From an uncultured bacterium (GTDB lineage: Bacteria > Acidobacteriota > Thermoanaerobaculia > Thermoanaerobaculales > Thermoanaerobaculaceae), in assembly GCA_937924755.1 (NCBI GenBank), contig CALEVZ010000014.1, forward strand, positions 62,001 through 126,000: 64,000 nt of DNA. The letters run 5' to 3'. Made by a program: the position numbers and the translations under genes. The number at the start of each line of letters is the position of its first letter. Within the stretch, counting starts at the first letter, position 1. Positions 31,842-42,259 of this stretch are shown in pieces. The notes below the pieces were generated by a model. The model was given only the letters and a program-made list of their open reading frames with translations, did no database searches and was not told where the DNA came from.

Positions 31842-33167
31842 CTAGCCCAGCGGGTCCCGCTCGATGGGCATGGTCATGCACCGGGGACCGCCGCGGGCCC
31901 GGGAGAGTTCGTTGGAGGCGATGGTCACCACGGTCTTGCGGCTGCCGTCCAGGCCAAGCTTGATCTTTCCCGAGATCACCTCGTCGTCGCTGACCACCTG
32001 GTAGCCATGCCGGTTGAGCTCCTCCAAAGTGCGCTCGTTGCGTTCATACAGGCAAATCACCCCGGGTGCCAGGCAAAAAGCGTTGGCGCCGTCGGTCCAC
32101 TGCTCGCGCGTCTGGGCGATGCGGTCGCCATGCCCGCCGCAGAAGATCGGCTCCAGATCCAGCCCCTCGTCGAGCAGGGCGTCCAGGAGCGAGTGCTTGA
32201 ACTCGGTGCGGATCGAGCGACCGCGGAGATCCTTTTTCACCACCGGCAGCAACTCCAGCAACGAAGGGATGAACATCGGCGGGTAGACCAGCGCCTCGTG
32301 GGGGGAGATCTGGGTGAAGACCGTGTCCAAGTGCATTGCCGAGCGGCGCCGGGGCATTAGCACCAGAAGCACGGTTTCCACGCCGCTGCCGCGGCGCAGC
32401 CACTCGGCCAGGATCTCCACCGCCACCTGGCTGGTGCGCTCGCTGCACCCGACCACCACCAGGTCGCAGCGCAGCACCAGCACGTCTCCGCCCTCCAGGG
32501 TGGCCAAGTGCGGGCGGTCGGCGAAGGTGGGGTCGCCCAACTCGTCGAACCACACGTGCTCGTCGGTGACGCTCAGGCGAGGGTTGTGCAGGAAGGTGGT
32601 GCGGGCCACCAGCGGCTCCCGCTGCCGCGCCCGGGTTGCCATGGACGAGACGATCACCCCGTGGTTGACCACCGCGCCGGGGTCTCGCATGAACAGCAGG
32701 TTGGGCGTGGGTGGGAGGCGATACACGATGTCCGCCGCCGGGTACCGGGCGAAGTGCTCCGGTGAATGCAACAGCCCCCCGATGACTGCCGCCGCCAACT
32801 CTCCCGCCGCCAGCGTCCGCAGGTGATCGGCGACATCCTCCTCCAGCCGCTCCAGTCGCGCCAGCTCGTCCACGAAGCGGCGCCGCACCTCGCCGTCGCC
32901 TAGGGCCTCGGCGAACAGATCTTGCATGTCGAGTACTTCATCGGCAACGGCGGCGAGGACGGCGCGAAAGCGGTCGTGCTCCTGACGGGCGCGCCGCCCG
33001 TAGAGGATATCGTCAAACAGGTGGTCGTGCATGAGCGTCGGACTCATGACGTCCACCTCGGGCCCCGGTCGGTGCACCACCACCCGCCGCAGGCGCCCGA
33101 TCTCCGAACTCACCGCCAGCCGCAGTCGTGGCGCCCCCTCACCGTCTCCCCTTTCTTGCGAGTACAC
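31842..33167 (-). CDS. arcA: Arginine deiminase family protein
   Basis: PTPNLLFMRDPGAVV, LEGGDVLVL, MHLDTVFTQIS, DGANAFCLAPGV. Confidence 0.9.
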   Translation of the reverse strand: MYSQERGDGEGAPRLRLAVSSEIGRLRRVVVHRPGPEVDVMSPTLMHDHLFDDILYGRRARQEHDRFRAVLAAVADEVLDMQDLFAEALGDGEVRRRFVDELARLERLEEDVADHLRTLAAGELAAAVIGGLLHSPEHFARYPAADIVYRLPPTPNLLFMRDPGAVVNHGVIVSSMATRARQREPLVARTTFLHNPRLSVTDEHVWFDELGDPTFADRPHLATLEGGDVLVLRCDLVVVGCSERTSQVAVEILAEWLRRGSGVETVLLVLMPRRRSAMHLDTVFTQISPHEALVYPPMFIPSLLELLPVVKKDLRGRSIRTEFKHSLLDALLDEGLDLEPIFCGGHGDRIAQTREQWTDGANAFCLAPGVICLYERNERTLEELNRHGYQVVSDDEVISGKIKLGLDGSRKTVVTIASNELSRARGGPRCMTMPIERDPLG

Positions 33168-33292
33168 TTTGCCCCCTCTTGCCACGGCCAGAGTGCCAAC
33201 GATCGGGATTTTAGCTGCCCCCAAGCCGCCGGGCGAGCCGCCCCGCAGCCCAATTACCTGAAAACGCCCCTCGCCGCCCCCGGCCACCGGTC

Positions 33293-33904
33293 TCAGGCGG
33301 GGTGCAGGACCCTGTGCTCGGCTCTCGCCTCGGCGACGATGCGCAGACCCCCGCGCAACACCACGGCCGCGATGATCACCCCGATGACCAGGTCCGGATA
33401 GCGGCTGCCCGAGAGCCACACCAGACCGCCGGCGATGACCACGCCCACATTGGCGATGACGTCGTTGGTGGAAAAGATCACCGACGCCCGCATGTGCACA
33501 CCGCCGTCGCGGTGCCGCAAGATGAGCGCCAGGCAGATGGAGTTGGCGATGAGAGCGACGACCCCGACCCCCATCATCAGGGAGCTGATCGGTTCGCTGC
33601 CCCACACCCAGCGCCGCACCACGTCGACCATCACCAGGCCGGCCAGGGCCATTTGCACCACCCCGCTCGCCAGGGCGGCCCGGGCCTTCAAGCGGGCGCT
33701 GGAGCCCACGGCGGCGAAACTGATGGCGTACACCGAGGCGTCCGCCAGCATGTCCAGCGAATCGGCGATCAGTCCGGTGGACTCGGCCAGCAGTCCGGTA
33801 ATCAGCTCGGCGACGAACATGAACGCATTGATGCCGAGAACGATCGCCAGAGTGCGCCGCTGCTCGGCATCCCTCGCCTCGATGTCACATCCGCACCCGG
33901 TCAT
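33293..33904 (-). CDS. Cation diffusion facilitator-like transporter (short)
   Basis: ESTGLIADSLDMLADASVYAISFAAV and STNDVIANVGVVIAGGLVW motifs; about 203 aa. Confidence 0.85.
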   Translation of the reverse strand: MTGCGCDIEARDAEQRRTLAIVLGINAFMFVAELITGLLAESTGLIADSLDMLADASVYAISFAAVGSSARLKARAALASGVVQMALAGLVMVDVVRRWVWGSEPISSLMMGVGVVALIANSICLALILRHRDGGVHMRASVIFSTNDVIANVGVVIAGGLVWLSGSRYPDLVIGVIIAAVVLRGGLRIVAEARAEHRVLHPA

Positions 33905-33943
33905 TTCCCCCCGCGCCCTCTCGTAACACCGGACCGGTCGTCG

Positions 33944-36900
33944 TCAATCCCGTCCCTCCTGCGCGGCACCCCGGGGCCGGCCGGGCAGCAGCCGGTAGGC
34001 GCAGGGCAGAAACACCAGGGTCATGAAGACGCTGAAGACGAGACCGCCGATCACCGCCACCGCCATCGGCACCAGCATGTCGCCGCCCTCACCGATGCCC
34101 AGCGCCAGGGGAATGAGCCCGAGCACACTCGTGGTCAGCGTCATGAGGATCGGTCGCAGGCGAACCGTCGACGCCTCGACGATGGCTTCGGCCAGCGGCC
34201 GACCTCTCTCCCGCAACTCGTTGATGAACTCGAGCAGGACCACACCGTGGTTGACCTCGTTGCCGGCCAGAATGATCACCCCGATCAGCACGGTCACCCC
34301 GATGGGGAAGCCGGTGAGGAACAACGCCACGACGATGCCGATGAGCGACAGCGGCACGCGGATCATGATCAGGAACGGCTGCACGAACGACTCGAACTGG
34401 ATCGCCAGCACCACGTACGCGAAAAACAGCGCGAAGGCCAGCACGAGCCCGAGGCTCCTGCGGTTTTCCGCCATCATCCGGGCCTGGCCGCCAAAGGCAA
34501 TCTCGACCCCCGGCGGCGACGCCACTCGCGCCACCGCCGCCGCGGCGTGGGCGGTGGCGGTGCCGACACTGACACCCTCCGAGTCCGCCCGGATGATCAC
34601 CTGCTTGGCCTGGTCCTCACGGATGATTTCCACGGGACCCACTGCCCGTCTGACCTCGGCCACTTCCCGCAGGGTGATGGGCGTCCCCTTGCGATCCGCG
34701 ATCACTAGCCGCTCGAGATCATCCTTGCCGGTGATGGCGACCTCCGGAACCATGACGCGCAGGGGGTAGTACTCGCTGCCCTCACGGTAGGCGGTGGCCA
34801 CCTCCCCCCGCACCAGGTGGCGCAAGGTCAAGGCAATCTCGGCAACCGAGATACCCAGCGCCGAGGCGCGATCACGATCGATGAAGATGCGGTACTCGGG
34901 CTTCGAGATCTCCATCGACACATTGACGTTGGTCAGCCCCTCGGTACCGCGCAACACCTCGGCCAGTTCGCGGGCGAAGGGGAAAACCACCGCCAAATCG
35001 TCGCCCCTCACCTTGACCTCGATTTCCTGCGTACCCACCTGCCGGATACCCTTCACCTTCATCTGCATGACGTTGATGCGCCCACCAGGGGCGGACACCT
35101 GGCGCACCAGAGGCGCGATCTTCCTGACGAACGCTGCCGTCGACGTGCGGCGCTGGGATTTGGGCACGAGCTGGATGTCCACCTCCCCCTCGTAGGGGAT
35201 TTCCAGGGTCGCGAGCCCCCACACCCGCCCCCCGGCCAGGGAAAAGACGCTCTGGACCTCCGGCATCCCCTCCAGCTGAGCCTCGATCTCCGCCAGGATG
35301 CGGTCGAGTTCGGCGACCGCCGTGCCGGCCGGCATCAGCACCTTGACCATCACGCGTCCGTCGTCCAGCTTCGGCAAGAACTCCGAACCCACCTTGCCGA
35401 GCAGTCCGAGGCTGGCGGCAAACAGAGCCACGGCCAACGCCACGACCCACCCGGAGACGCCGAGAAGCCGCCTCAGCTGCTGGCCGTACCAGCCGGCAAG
35501 GCGTTCCACCCCCCGCTCCACGAAGGTGGCCCTGTCCGCCCGTACCTCCCCGATCTTGAGCCACTGCGCCAAGGCCGGGGTGAGGGTGAGGGCCACCAGC
35601 AGCGACAGGGCCAGAATACCGGCAACCACCAGGATCAGTTCCCGAAACAGCAGCGAGGCGAGCCCCGGGATCATGAGAAAGGGCAGGAACAGCGACATGA
35701 ACGTCAGGGTGGCGGCAAGAATCGCCGTGGCCACCTGTTCGGCGCCGGCCAGCGCCGCCCGTGCCCCCTCCCCCCGCGTCCCCAGACGGGTGATGTTTTC
35801 GATGACGACCACCGAGTTGTCGATCACCACGCCCATGGCCACGACCAGCCCGCCCAGGGAAAAGATGTTGAGCGAGAAGCCGGCGATGCGCATGAGGAAG
35901 AAGTTGGCGACGGCCGCGAGGGGTAAGGCGACGAGCATCACGGCCACCTGTCGGAGGCGGCCGAGAAAGAGGTAGACGACGAGAATGACGAGTACGGCCG
36001 CAATGAGCGCCGCGTCGCGCACACTGGCGATGGCCGCCTCGATGTAGTCCGCCTGGTTCTCGACAATTCCGAACGCAATGTCCGGCGGCACCAGGTCGCG
36101 CAGCTCGGCCAGACGCCGGGCGACGGCCTTGGACACGGCGACGGTGTTGGCGTCGGCTTGCTTGAGGACGGCCAGCTTCACGCACGGCGCGCCGTTGAAA
36201 CGGGTGACGATGCGCACCTCCTCGTGGCTGTCCTCGACGGTGGCGACATCGCGCAGGTACACCAGACGCCCGTCGGGGCGGTGCGCCACCACGACGTTGC
36301 GGATCTCCTCGAGACTTTCGAACTCCCCCATGGTGCGGGCGATGATCTCGCGGGCCTCCACCGTGATCCGCCCGGCGAAGGTCTCCAGGTTGGCGAGTTC
36401 CAGAGCCTTGCCCACCGCCGCCGGCGTGAGGCCGACGCCCCGCAGGCGTACCGGGTCGAGATGAACCCGAATTTCCCGCTTGAGGCCGCCGACGATCTCG
36501 ACGCCCGCCGTCCCCTCCACGGTCACCAGCCGGTCCTGCAGCCAGTTGTCCGCCCATTCGCGCAGCCAGGTGAGGGTGCGCTCGGGCGACGAAAGGGTCA
36601 ATTCCATCACCGGCAGTTGCGACGGGTCCGCCTTGAAGACGATCGGCGGGTCCATGTCGCGGGGCAGTTGCCGGGCCACGCGACCGTAGGCCGCCATCAC
36701 GTCCTGAAAGGCGACGTCGACGTTGGTGCCGTAGCGGAAGTTGATGAGAAGAGTGTACATCCCTTCCGTGATGGTGGACTCCAGGTAGTCCAGGTTGTCC
36801 ACCGTGGCCATCACCCGTTCGAGGGGGTCGGCCACGTTGGTGTCGATTTCCTCCGGTGTGGCACCTCGCCAGTACGCGTGAATCTTGACCATGGGATAGG

Positions 36901-37021
36901 TGATTTCCGGCAGGTAATCCACCGGCAGAGTGAAAAGGCCGTACAGGCCGACGACCAGAACCGCCACCGACAGCACGGTGACCGCCACCGGGCGGGCGAG
37001 CGCGAGCCGGGTGATGCGCAT
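33944..37021 (-). CDS. RND efflux transporter permease (AcrB/CzcA superfamily)
   Basis: 1025 aa; PVDYLPEITYPMVKI, GVVIDNSVVVIENITR, GNEVNHGVVLLEFINELRERG. Confidence 0.96.
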   Translation of the reverse strand: MRITRLALARPVAVTVLSVAVLVVGLYGLFTLPVDYLPEITYPMVKIHAYWRGATPEEIDTNVADPLERVMATVDNLDYLESTITEGMYTLLINFRYGTNVDVAFQDVMAAYGRVARQLPRDMDPPIVFKADPSQLPVMELTLSSPERTLTWLREWADNWLQDRLVTVEGTAGVEIVGGLKREIRVHLDPVRLRGVGLTPAAVGKALELANLETFAGRITVEAREIIARTMGEFESLEEIRNVVVAHRPDGRLVYLRDVATVEDSHEEVRIVTRFNGAPCVKLAVLKQADANTVAVSKAVARRLAELRDLVPPDIAFGIVENQADYIEAAIASVRDAALIAAVLVILVVYLFLGRLRQVAVMLVALPLAAVANFFLMRIAGFSLNIFSLGGLVVAMGVVIDNSVVVIENITRLGTRGEGARAALAGAEQVATAILAATLTFMSLFLPFLMIPGLASLLFRELILVVAGILALSLLVALTLTPALAQWLKIGEVRADRATFVERGVERLAGWYGQQLRRLLGVSGWVVALAVALFAASLGLLGKVGSEFLPKLDDGRVMVKVLMPAGTAVAELDRILAEIEAQLEGMPEVQSVFSLAGGRVWGLATLEIPYEGEVDIQLVPKSQRRTSTAAFVRKIAPLVRQVSAPGGRINVMQMKVKGIRQVGTQEIEVKVRGDDLAVVFPFARELAEVLRGTEGLTNVNVSMEISKPEYRIFIDRDRASALGISVAEIALTLRHLVRGEVATAYREGSEYYPLRVMVPEVAITGKDDLERLVIADRKGTPITLREVAEVRRAVGPVEIIREDQAKQVIIRADSEGVSVGTATAHAAAAVARVASPPGVEIAFGGQARMMAENRRSLGLVLAFALFFAYVVLAIQFESFVQPFLIMIRVPLSLIGIVVALFLTGFPIGVTVLIGVIILAGNEVNHGVVLLEFINELRERGRPLAEAIVEASTVRLRPILMTLTTSVLGLIPLALGIGEGGDMLVPMAVAVIGGLVFSVFMTLVFLPCAYRLLPGRPRGAAQEGRD

Positions 37022-38181
37022 TACTTTTGCCCTCCCGTACCGGCCGTCGGCGGGGCGGGAGAATCACCCCGCCCCCCGGAATCCATCGGGCCGTGCGCCT
37101 GCCGCGTCCCCGCCCCCTTCACCTTGACCGCGGCGCCGTCTTTGAGCCGCTCCTGCCCCTGGACCACCACGAGGTCACCCTCGCTGACCCCCTCGCGGAT
37201 CTCGATCCAGCCCTCCCCCTCGATCCCGGTGACCACCCGGCGCTGCACAGCGGTGTCCCGCTCGACCAAAAACACCGCCGCGCTGCCGTCGGGACGAACC
37301 AGCAGCGCCTCCCCCGGCACCGCAACGACTCCGCTGCGGCGATCGAGGGTTAAGGTGACACGCACCAGCATTCCCGGCAGAAAGCCGGAAACACTGGCCA
37401 CCGGCTCCACCTCCACCGCGGCGGTGCGCGTCGCCGGGTCGACCTGCGGGCGGATACGAGCGATGCGCGCTTCTACCCCCTCCTTCGCGTTGCTGCCCAA
37501 GCTGACGCGCGCCGCGTCGCCCACCTTCACGCGGGCCAGATCGGTGTCGGCCACCTGGATGAGGGCGTAGGCTTTTCTAGAAGCGACGGACAGCAACGCC
37601 GCGCCGCTCTTGACCACGTCCCCCAGCTCCACGTACCGCTCGAGAACGTAGCCGTCGAAGGGAGCCCGCACTTCGGTGTCGGCCAGCTGAGCGGCCAGGC
37701 CCGCGATCCGCGCCGCGGCCCTGGCCGTCGCCGCCTCGAGCCGGCGCACCGTGGTCTGCGACTGCTCCAGGCGTTCCCTGCCGATGCCCTGCCGCTCGAA
37801 GAGGACCCGGTCACGTTCCAGAACCCGCTGTGCCTCCTCGAGATCGACCAGGACGGCCTGCTGCTCGGCGCGCGCCTCGTCGAGGGCCGCCTGCAAACGC
37901 GAGGGGTCGATGCGCACGAGTACGTCGCCGCGCCGCACGGCGTCGCCCTCGCGCGCCGCCAGCGACTCCACCTCGCCGTCCACCTGGGCGACCAGCCGGG
38001 CTCTCTGCTCCGGTTCCACGGTACCCGTGAGGGTCACTCCCGATCTGACCTCGCGCCGTACCGCGGGCTTCACCGCCACGACGGCCGGAGGCTTTGGGGG
38101 CGCCGCCGCCTGTTCCCCACACGAACCCGCGCTCAAGACCGCCAGGGAGACCGTGACCAGTGTCGCGAGCTTTTCTCTCAT
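37021..38181 (-). CDS. RND efflux periplasmic adaptor subunit
   Basis: Lipobox-like SAGSCGEQ; VDGEVESLAAREGDAVRRGDVLVRID; VRAPFDGYVLERYVELGDVV. Confidence 0.93.
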   Translation of the reverse strand: MREKLATLVTVSLAVLSAGSCGEQAAAPPKPPAVVAVKPAVRREVRSGVTLTGTVEPEQRARLVAQVDGEVESLAAREGDAVRRGDVLVRIDPSRLQAALDEARAEQQAVLVDLEEAQRVLERDRVLFERQGIGRERLEQSQTTVRRLEAATARAAARIAGLAAQLADTEVRAPFDGYVLERYVELGDVVKSGAALLSVASRKAYALIQVADTDLARVKVGDAARVSLGSNAKEGVEARIARIRPQVDPATRTAAVEVEPVASVSGFLPGMLVRVTLTLDRRSGVVAVPGEALLVRPDGSAAVFLVERDTAVQRRVVTGIEGEGWIEIREGVSEGDLVVVQGQERLKDGAAVKVKGAGTRQAHGPMDSGGRGDSPAPPTAGTGGQK

Positions 38182-39536
38182 CGTCTATCCTCTTTGCCGA
38201 CGCCCACCAGCGTCGCAATGTCATGCCCTGTCGCGCGAGCCACGGCCACAGCGGCCAGGGCACGGTCGTGATTCGCCTGGATGACGGCCAACTCAGCCTG
38301 GATCATCGCCGCCTGGGCGTCGAGGACATCGTTGATGGTGCTCCGCCCCAACTCGTAGTTGGCCTGTTCGATGGCAAACGCGTCGCGCGCGTGCTGCAGC
38401 GCGCCGGAGGTGACCTCCTGGCGCTCGCCGGCCTCGGCGAAGGCGGCCAGTTCCCGGCGGACTTCCTCCGTGACGCGGAGTTCGACGGCGCGCAGGCTCT
38501 CCTCCGCCTCCACCACCTGGGCCTGCGCCTGTGCTACGCGCGCCGCCACCCCGCCACCGACCCACAGCGGCAACCTGAGATTGACCCCGCCGCTGGCCAC
38601 GCCGACGCGGCCGGCCGGCAAGCCGCCGCCGGCGGACGGGACCACGGACCGGGCCGTGTAGCGCGCGTAGGCGTCCACCTCGGGCCAGCGCTCCGCCCCC
38701 GCCGCCGCCAACCGTGCCCGGGCTCGCTCGACGGCGTGGCGCGCCGCCTCCACCTCGGGTCGTGCCGCCAGCGCCTGGCTCAGCAGCGACTCGTGATCGG
38801 CGGCGAGGGGAATCGGCGGGAAGGTGTCCTCCACCTCGGGGATGGCGCGGTCGCGGCTGCGGCCGAGCAGAGAGGCCAGGTGGTGCCTGACGAGATCGCG
38901 GTCACGCCGCGCACGGGATAGGGTCTGCCGGACTTCCGCCGCCCGGACTTCCACCTTGAGGCGGTCAAGCGGCGCAATCCGCCCGACGTCTTCCAGCGCC
39001 CGGGCAACCGCCAGTTGCCCATCCAGCGCCGCCAGCGAAGCCTCTACGGCGGCAATGGCGGCCCGCTGCCCCACCGCCGCAAGGTAGGTCGCCGCCACGC
39101 CCAAGGCGAGATCCTGACGCGTGGTTTTGACCGTTGCACGGGCAGCGGCCGCCGCAAAACCCTCGGCACGAATCCGAGCCGTCAGGCCCCCGCCCGCCCA
39201 CAGCGGCATCGACGCCGCCAGGCTGGCCTCCGCGATGTCGTGGTCGTAGCGGATCACCTCCCCCGGGAAGGCGGGTTGGACGAGGCGCTGCGCCCGATCG
39301 GAGTAAAGGTAGCCCGCCGTCAGGTCGAAACGGGGCACGCGCCCGGCCGCGGCCGCTGCCGCGGCTGCCTCGCTCGCCGCCGCACGCGCCGCCGCCGCAC
39401 GCAGCTCAGGGTTGGCCGCCAACGCCTCGCGCAGGCAGGCGGCCAGCGACAACGGCGCTTGCTCGGGCCGCGGCTGCGCCGCCGCCGGGCCGGAGACAGC
39501 CACTGCCAGCGCCAAGATTCCCAACTCCTTCAGCAT
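38178..39536 (-). CDS. TolC-family outer membrane efflux protein
   Basis: Signal peptide, LSLAACLREALAANPELRAAAAR, duplicated coiled-coil layout. Confidence 0.92.
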   Translation of the reverse strand: MLKELGILALAVAVSGPAAAQPRPEQAPLSLAACLREALAANPELRAAAARAAASEAAAAAAAAGRVPRFDLTAGYLYSDRAQRLVQPAFPGEVIRYDHDIAEASLAASMPLWAGGGLTARIRAEGFAAAAARATVKTTRQDLALGVAATYLAAVGQRAAIAAVEASLAALDGQLAVARALEDVGRIAPLDRLKVEVRAAEVRQTLSRARRDRDLVRHHLASLLGRSRDRAIPEVEDTFPPIPLAADHESLLSQALAARPEVEAARHAVERARARLAAAGAERWPEVDAYARYTARSVVPSAGGGLPAGRVGVASGGVNLRLPLWVGGGVAARVAQAQAQVVEAEESLRAVELRVTEEVRRELAAFAEAGERQEVTSGALQHARDAFAIEQANYELGRSTINDVLDAQAAMIQAELAVIQANHDRALAAVAVARATGHDIATLVGVGKEDRR

Positions 39537-39715
39537 CGCACTCTTCCTCTCCCAAACTCGATCGCTTCCTGCAGCCGAGGAGGCGTCATATCCGTCAGGG
39601 CGCAACGCGGTCCAACGCTTTGTCATCGCAAGCCCCCTTTACGCCACGCCGGCAGCTGCCCGCAGGCGCACCGCCCAGCCGGAGGCCGGCCGGGTGTTCA
39701 TCGACGCTGCGTCGC

Positions 39716-40051
39716 CTACGCCGACGGCTGCTGGGCAAGCCACGCCAGCGCCTCGGCGGCCGTGTCGTTGGCGGTGGCCGCCTTCATCAGCCGGGCGACG
39801 AGCACCGCCTCGACGATTTCGTCCCGCGTCGCGCCTGCCTTGTGGGCGAGCTTGGTCCACATGAGGGTGCAGGTGGACGACTGCAATGCCGCCGCCACAC
39901 CGATGCCGATCAGGAGCTTCGTCTTCTCCGGCAAGGCGGCAAGCGCCGGGTTGGCCATCGTCGCCTGGCGGTGCTCCCTGTAGATCCTGGCCCCTTCGGG
40001 AGAAACCGCGGCCAGGATGTCCATGGGCGTCGGAGTTGCTCCTTGTGTCAT
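39716..40051 (-). CDS. Carboxymuconolactone decarboxylase (AhpD-like) family protein
   Basis: LPEKTKLLIGIGVAAALQSSTCTLMWTKLAHKAGATRDEIVEAVLVARLM. Confidence 0.8.
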   Translation of the reverse strand: MTQGATPTPMDILAAVSPEGARIYREHRQATMANPALAALPEKTKLLIGIGVAAALQSSTCTLMWTKLAHKAGATRDEIVEAVLVARLMKAATANDTAAEALAWLAQQPSA

Positions 40052-40082
40052 GTTGAACCTCCTTCCAATCCGTCGGACACGG

Positions 40083-40385
40083 CTACAGCTCCCAGCCGAA
40101 GCACGGGATGCCCCCCTGGGTGGTGTTGAGCAGCCGGGTGTCGCGGTCGCACAGGTACTGGCCGCAGTTGCCGCCCGGGTGTCGGGCGAAGATCCCGGCG
40201 GGCGGCGCGACGTCGAGGTCGGGCCGCTCGGCCACTGCAAAGGTTTTTTGGTCGCGCCGAGCGGGCGCCCACCGGATGTCGGCGTCCGTCGTGGTGAAAA
40301 AGAGCACCAGCACAACCACAAGCACGTCAATGGACACAAGCGCTCCGCATGCGGCGCGGGCCCGCGCCCTCCGCCTGTTCCGCAC
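40083..40385 (-). CDS. Hypothetical small membrane-anchored protein
   Basis: Positively charged N-terminus then VSIDVLVVVLVLFF TM helix; Cys-containing C-terminal part; fits the minus-strand series. Confidence 0.45.
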   Translation of the reverse strand: MRNRRRARARAACGALVSIDVLVVVLVLFFTTTDADIRWAPARRDQKTFAVAERPDLDVAPPAGIFARHPGGNCGQYLCDRDTRLLNTTQGGIPCFGWEL

Positions 40386-40630
40386 CCACCGCGCCGCCGT
40401 TGGCGGGACGCCGGGTGATGCCGCACACCGGCCCGCGCGCGGTCACCAGCGCGGCAGGCCCGACACCCGGCGTGAACACGCGAGGCCCCTTCTTTTGCAG
40501 TCTATCCCTCACCATGAGCCCACCCGCGCCGGTGAGGAAAAACCCTCGAGGGGCAGATTCCCCGCCCTGCCCCGCCGCCAGATCCGGTTCACACCCCGGC
40601 GGTGCAGCCGTGGCCGGGAAAGCCGGGCCG

Positions 40631-41347
40631 CTAGATGGCCAGTTCATAGACCCGCTCCACGATGGCGGCGAGAGAGGATGCCGGAGCCGTGAGGTCGGCA
40701 CCGGAGCGGGCGGCCTCCGCCAGCGCGTCCACTGCCCGCGACAGCTCCGGCAACGCCGCGAGAAAGGCGTCTCGCGTCGGCCCTTCGGGGGGCGGCGACA
40801 GCAGCACGGCATCCCGGGCCGCCAGCACCTCCTTGACCAGGGGTCGCCCGCGCTCCGCCTGCCCCACCGCCACCAGTCCCTTGAGAATACCGACCCTTTT
40901 CCGCAGCGCCGCCATCGTGTCGATGGCCAGGGTCACGCCGTTGGCTTCGTGCATCATGGTGATCCAGTTGCAGGCGTGCGCACAGGAGAGAAACGCCAGA
41001 CGCCACTCGTGAGCGGCGGTTTCCCGCTGCATTCGTTCGAGGTCAAGGCGGATGTCCTCGAGACGTTGCTTCCAGCCCGGGTCGCCGGCGTAGCCGGCCG
41101 GCGTGACGGCGGCATAATCCCGGACGATGGCGGACCACAGCGTTACCGCGTTTCCCACCTCCGCGCCGGCCGTTTCGACGAGGGCCGGGTTCCCGGCAGC
41201 ATCCGGCTTGGCCAGGCTCTGCACGGCCTGACAGGCGGCGCGCATGTGCCGGCGGGCCTCGGAAACGCGCATGTCAAAGCTGGCGTCGTCCGCAGCGTTG
41301 GCTCCCACTCCCAGCGTCAAGGCCAGGGCGGCGGTCAGCATCCTCAT
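40631..41347 (-). CDS. Hypothetical secreted helical protein
   Basis: Signal peptide MRMLTAALALTLGVGANA; FLSCAHACNWITMMHEANGV segment. Confidence 0.65.
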   Translation of the reverse strand: MRMLTAALALTLGVGANAADDASFDMRVSEARRHMRAACQAVQSLAKPDAAGNPALVETAGAEVGNAVTLWSAIVRDYAAVTPAGYAGDPGWKQRLEDIRLDLERMQRETAAHEWRLAFLSCAHACNWITMMHEANGVTLAIDTMAALRKRVGILKGLVAVGQAERGRPLVKEVLAARDAVLLSPPPEGPTRDAFLAALPELSRAVDALAEAARSGADLTAPASSLAAIVERVYELAI

Positions 41348-41734
41348 CGATGTCCTCCTTTTGCCGTATTCATCCAGCCCCCTCATCGCGTGAGACTCCT
41401 CTTCTCCTTCCGAGTCACCCGGGCCATCCGGCCCTCCCCATGTCACTGCACCGGGCAGAAGACCCGCCGCGGCGCCGGGAGAGCCCATCACCGCCTCCTG
41501 GGGGGCAACAGGCTGATGGCCCCGGCAACGGAAAACGCCGGCACCCGACAGCGCCGCACGGGGTGTCCGGAGTCATCCTTGCGCAGCGCCAGTCCTGCGA
41601 GGGACGCCCCCTGCACCCGCGCACGCTCGATGGGCGGGAAGCAGGCCGTAGAATCGCCCACGATGAGAAGAGGCCCGGCTCGTTCGTTCATGACGCCCCT
41701 CGGTCAGGCGCGGCAGGAAGGCGCCCGCCGTGCT

Positions 41735-41986
41735 TCAGCCCAGATTCAGAAAGCGGCGCACGTCGGCGGGCGTCGGGATGCGACCGAAGAAGACCACTTT
41801 CCCGTCGATGACCACCGCCGGGGTCGCCATCACGCCCAGCTCCACCATGCGGTCGATGGATTCGTTCTTGCGGATATCGCAGCCAAGCCCGGCCTCCGTC
41901 ACCACGGCCTGCACCACCTTGTGCGTTGCCTGGCAACGCGGACAGCCCGGCCCGAGAATCTCGATGACTTTCGGGGTCTCGCCCAT
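41735..41986 (-). CDS. Small thioredoxin-fold protein (TM0996/MTH895-like)
   Basis: VIEILGPGCPRCQATHKVV...GVMATPAVVIDGKVVFFGRIPTPADVRRFL. Confidence 0.88.
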   Translation of the reverse strand: MGETPKVIEILGPGCPRCQATHKVVQAVVTEAGLGCDIRKNESIDRMVELGVMATPAVVIDGKVVFFGRIPTPADVRRFLNLG

Positions 41987-42259
41987 CTCGCTCCACTCCC
42001 CTCTCGGCAACCACGTGATTCAGAGGAAGGCGACCCGCAGCCCGCAAACCCGCCCGGGCCGCGGCGACGCCGACCGAAACCAGTCCAGACTCCCGATGCA
42101 CCCGCTTCGCCCACACCGCCGGCCACCGCGGCGAGCACCAGCGGGACCGCCGCCGGTACGCAGTGACTTGCCGATAAGATGACGACACCGAGACGAATCG
42201 GGGTCAGGCTGACTACCGGCAGCGGCGCGGTGCGAGCCTTCGGTGCGGAATGACTCCAT

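Noticed and set aside
34872-37067. 731-aa minus-strand ORF
   Set aside because: Alternate frame of the RND permease with Gly/Arg/His bias
41488-41691. 67-aa ORF MNERAGPLLIVGDSTACFPP...
   Set aside because: No recognised family and no strong start evidence; left unannotated although it could be real
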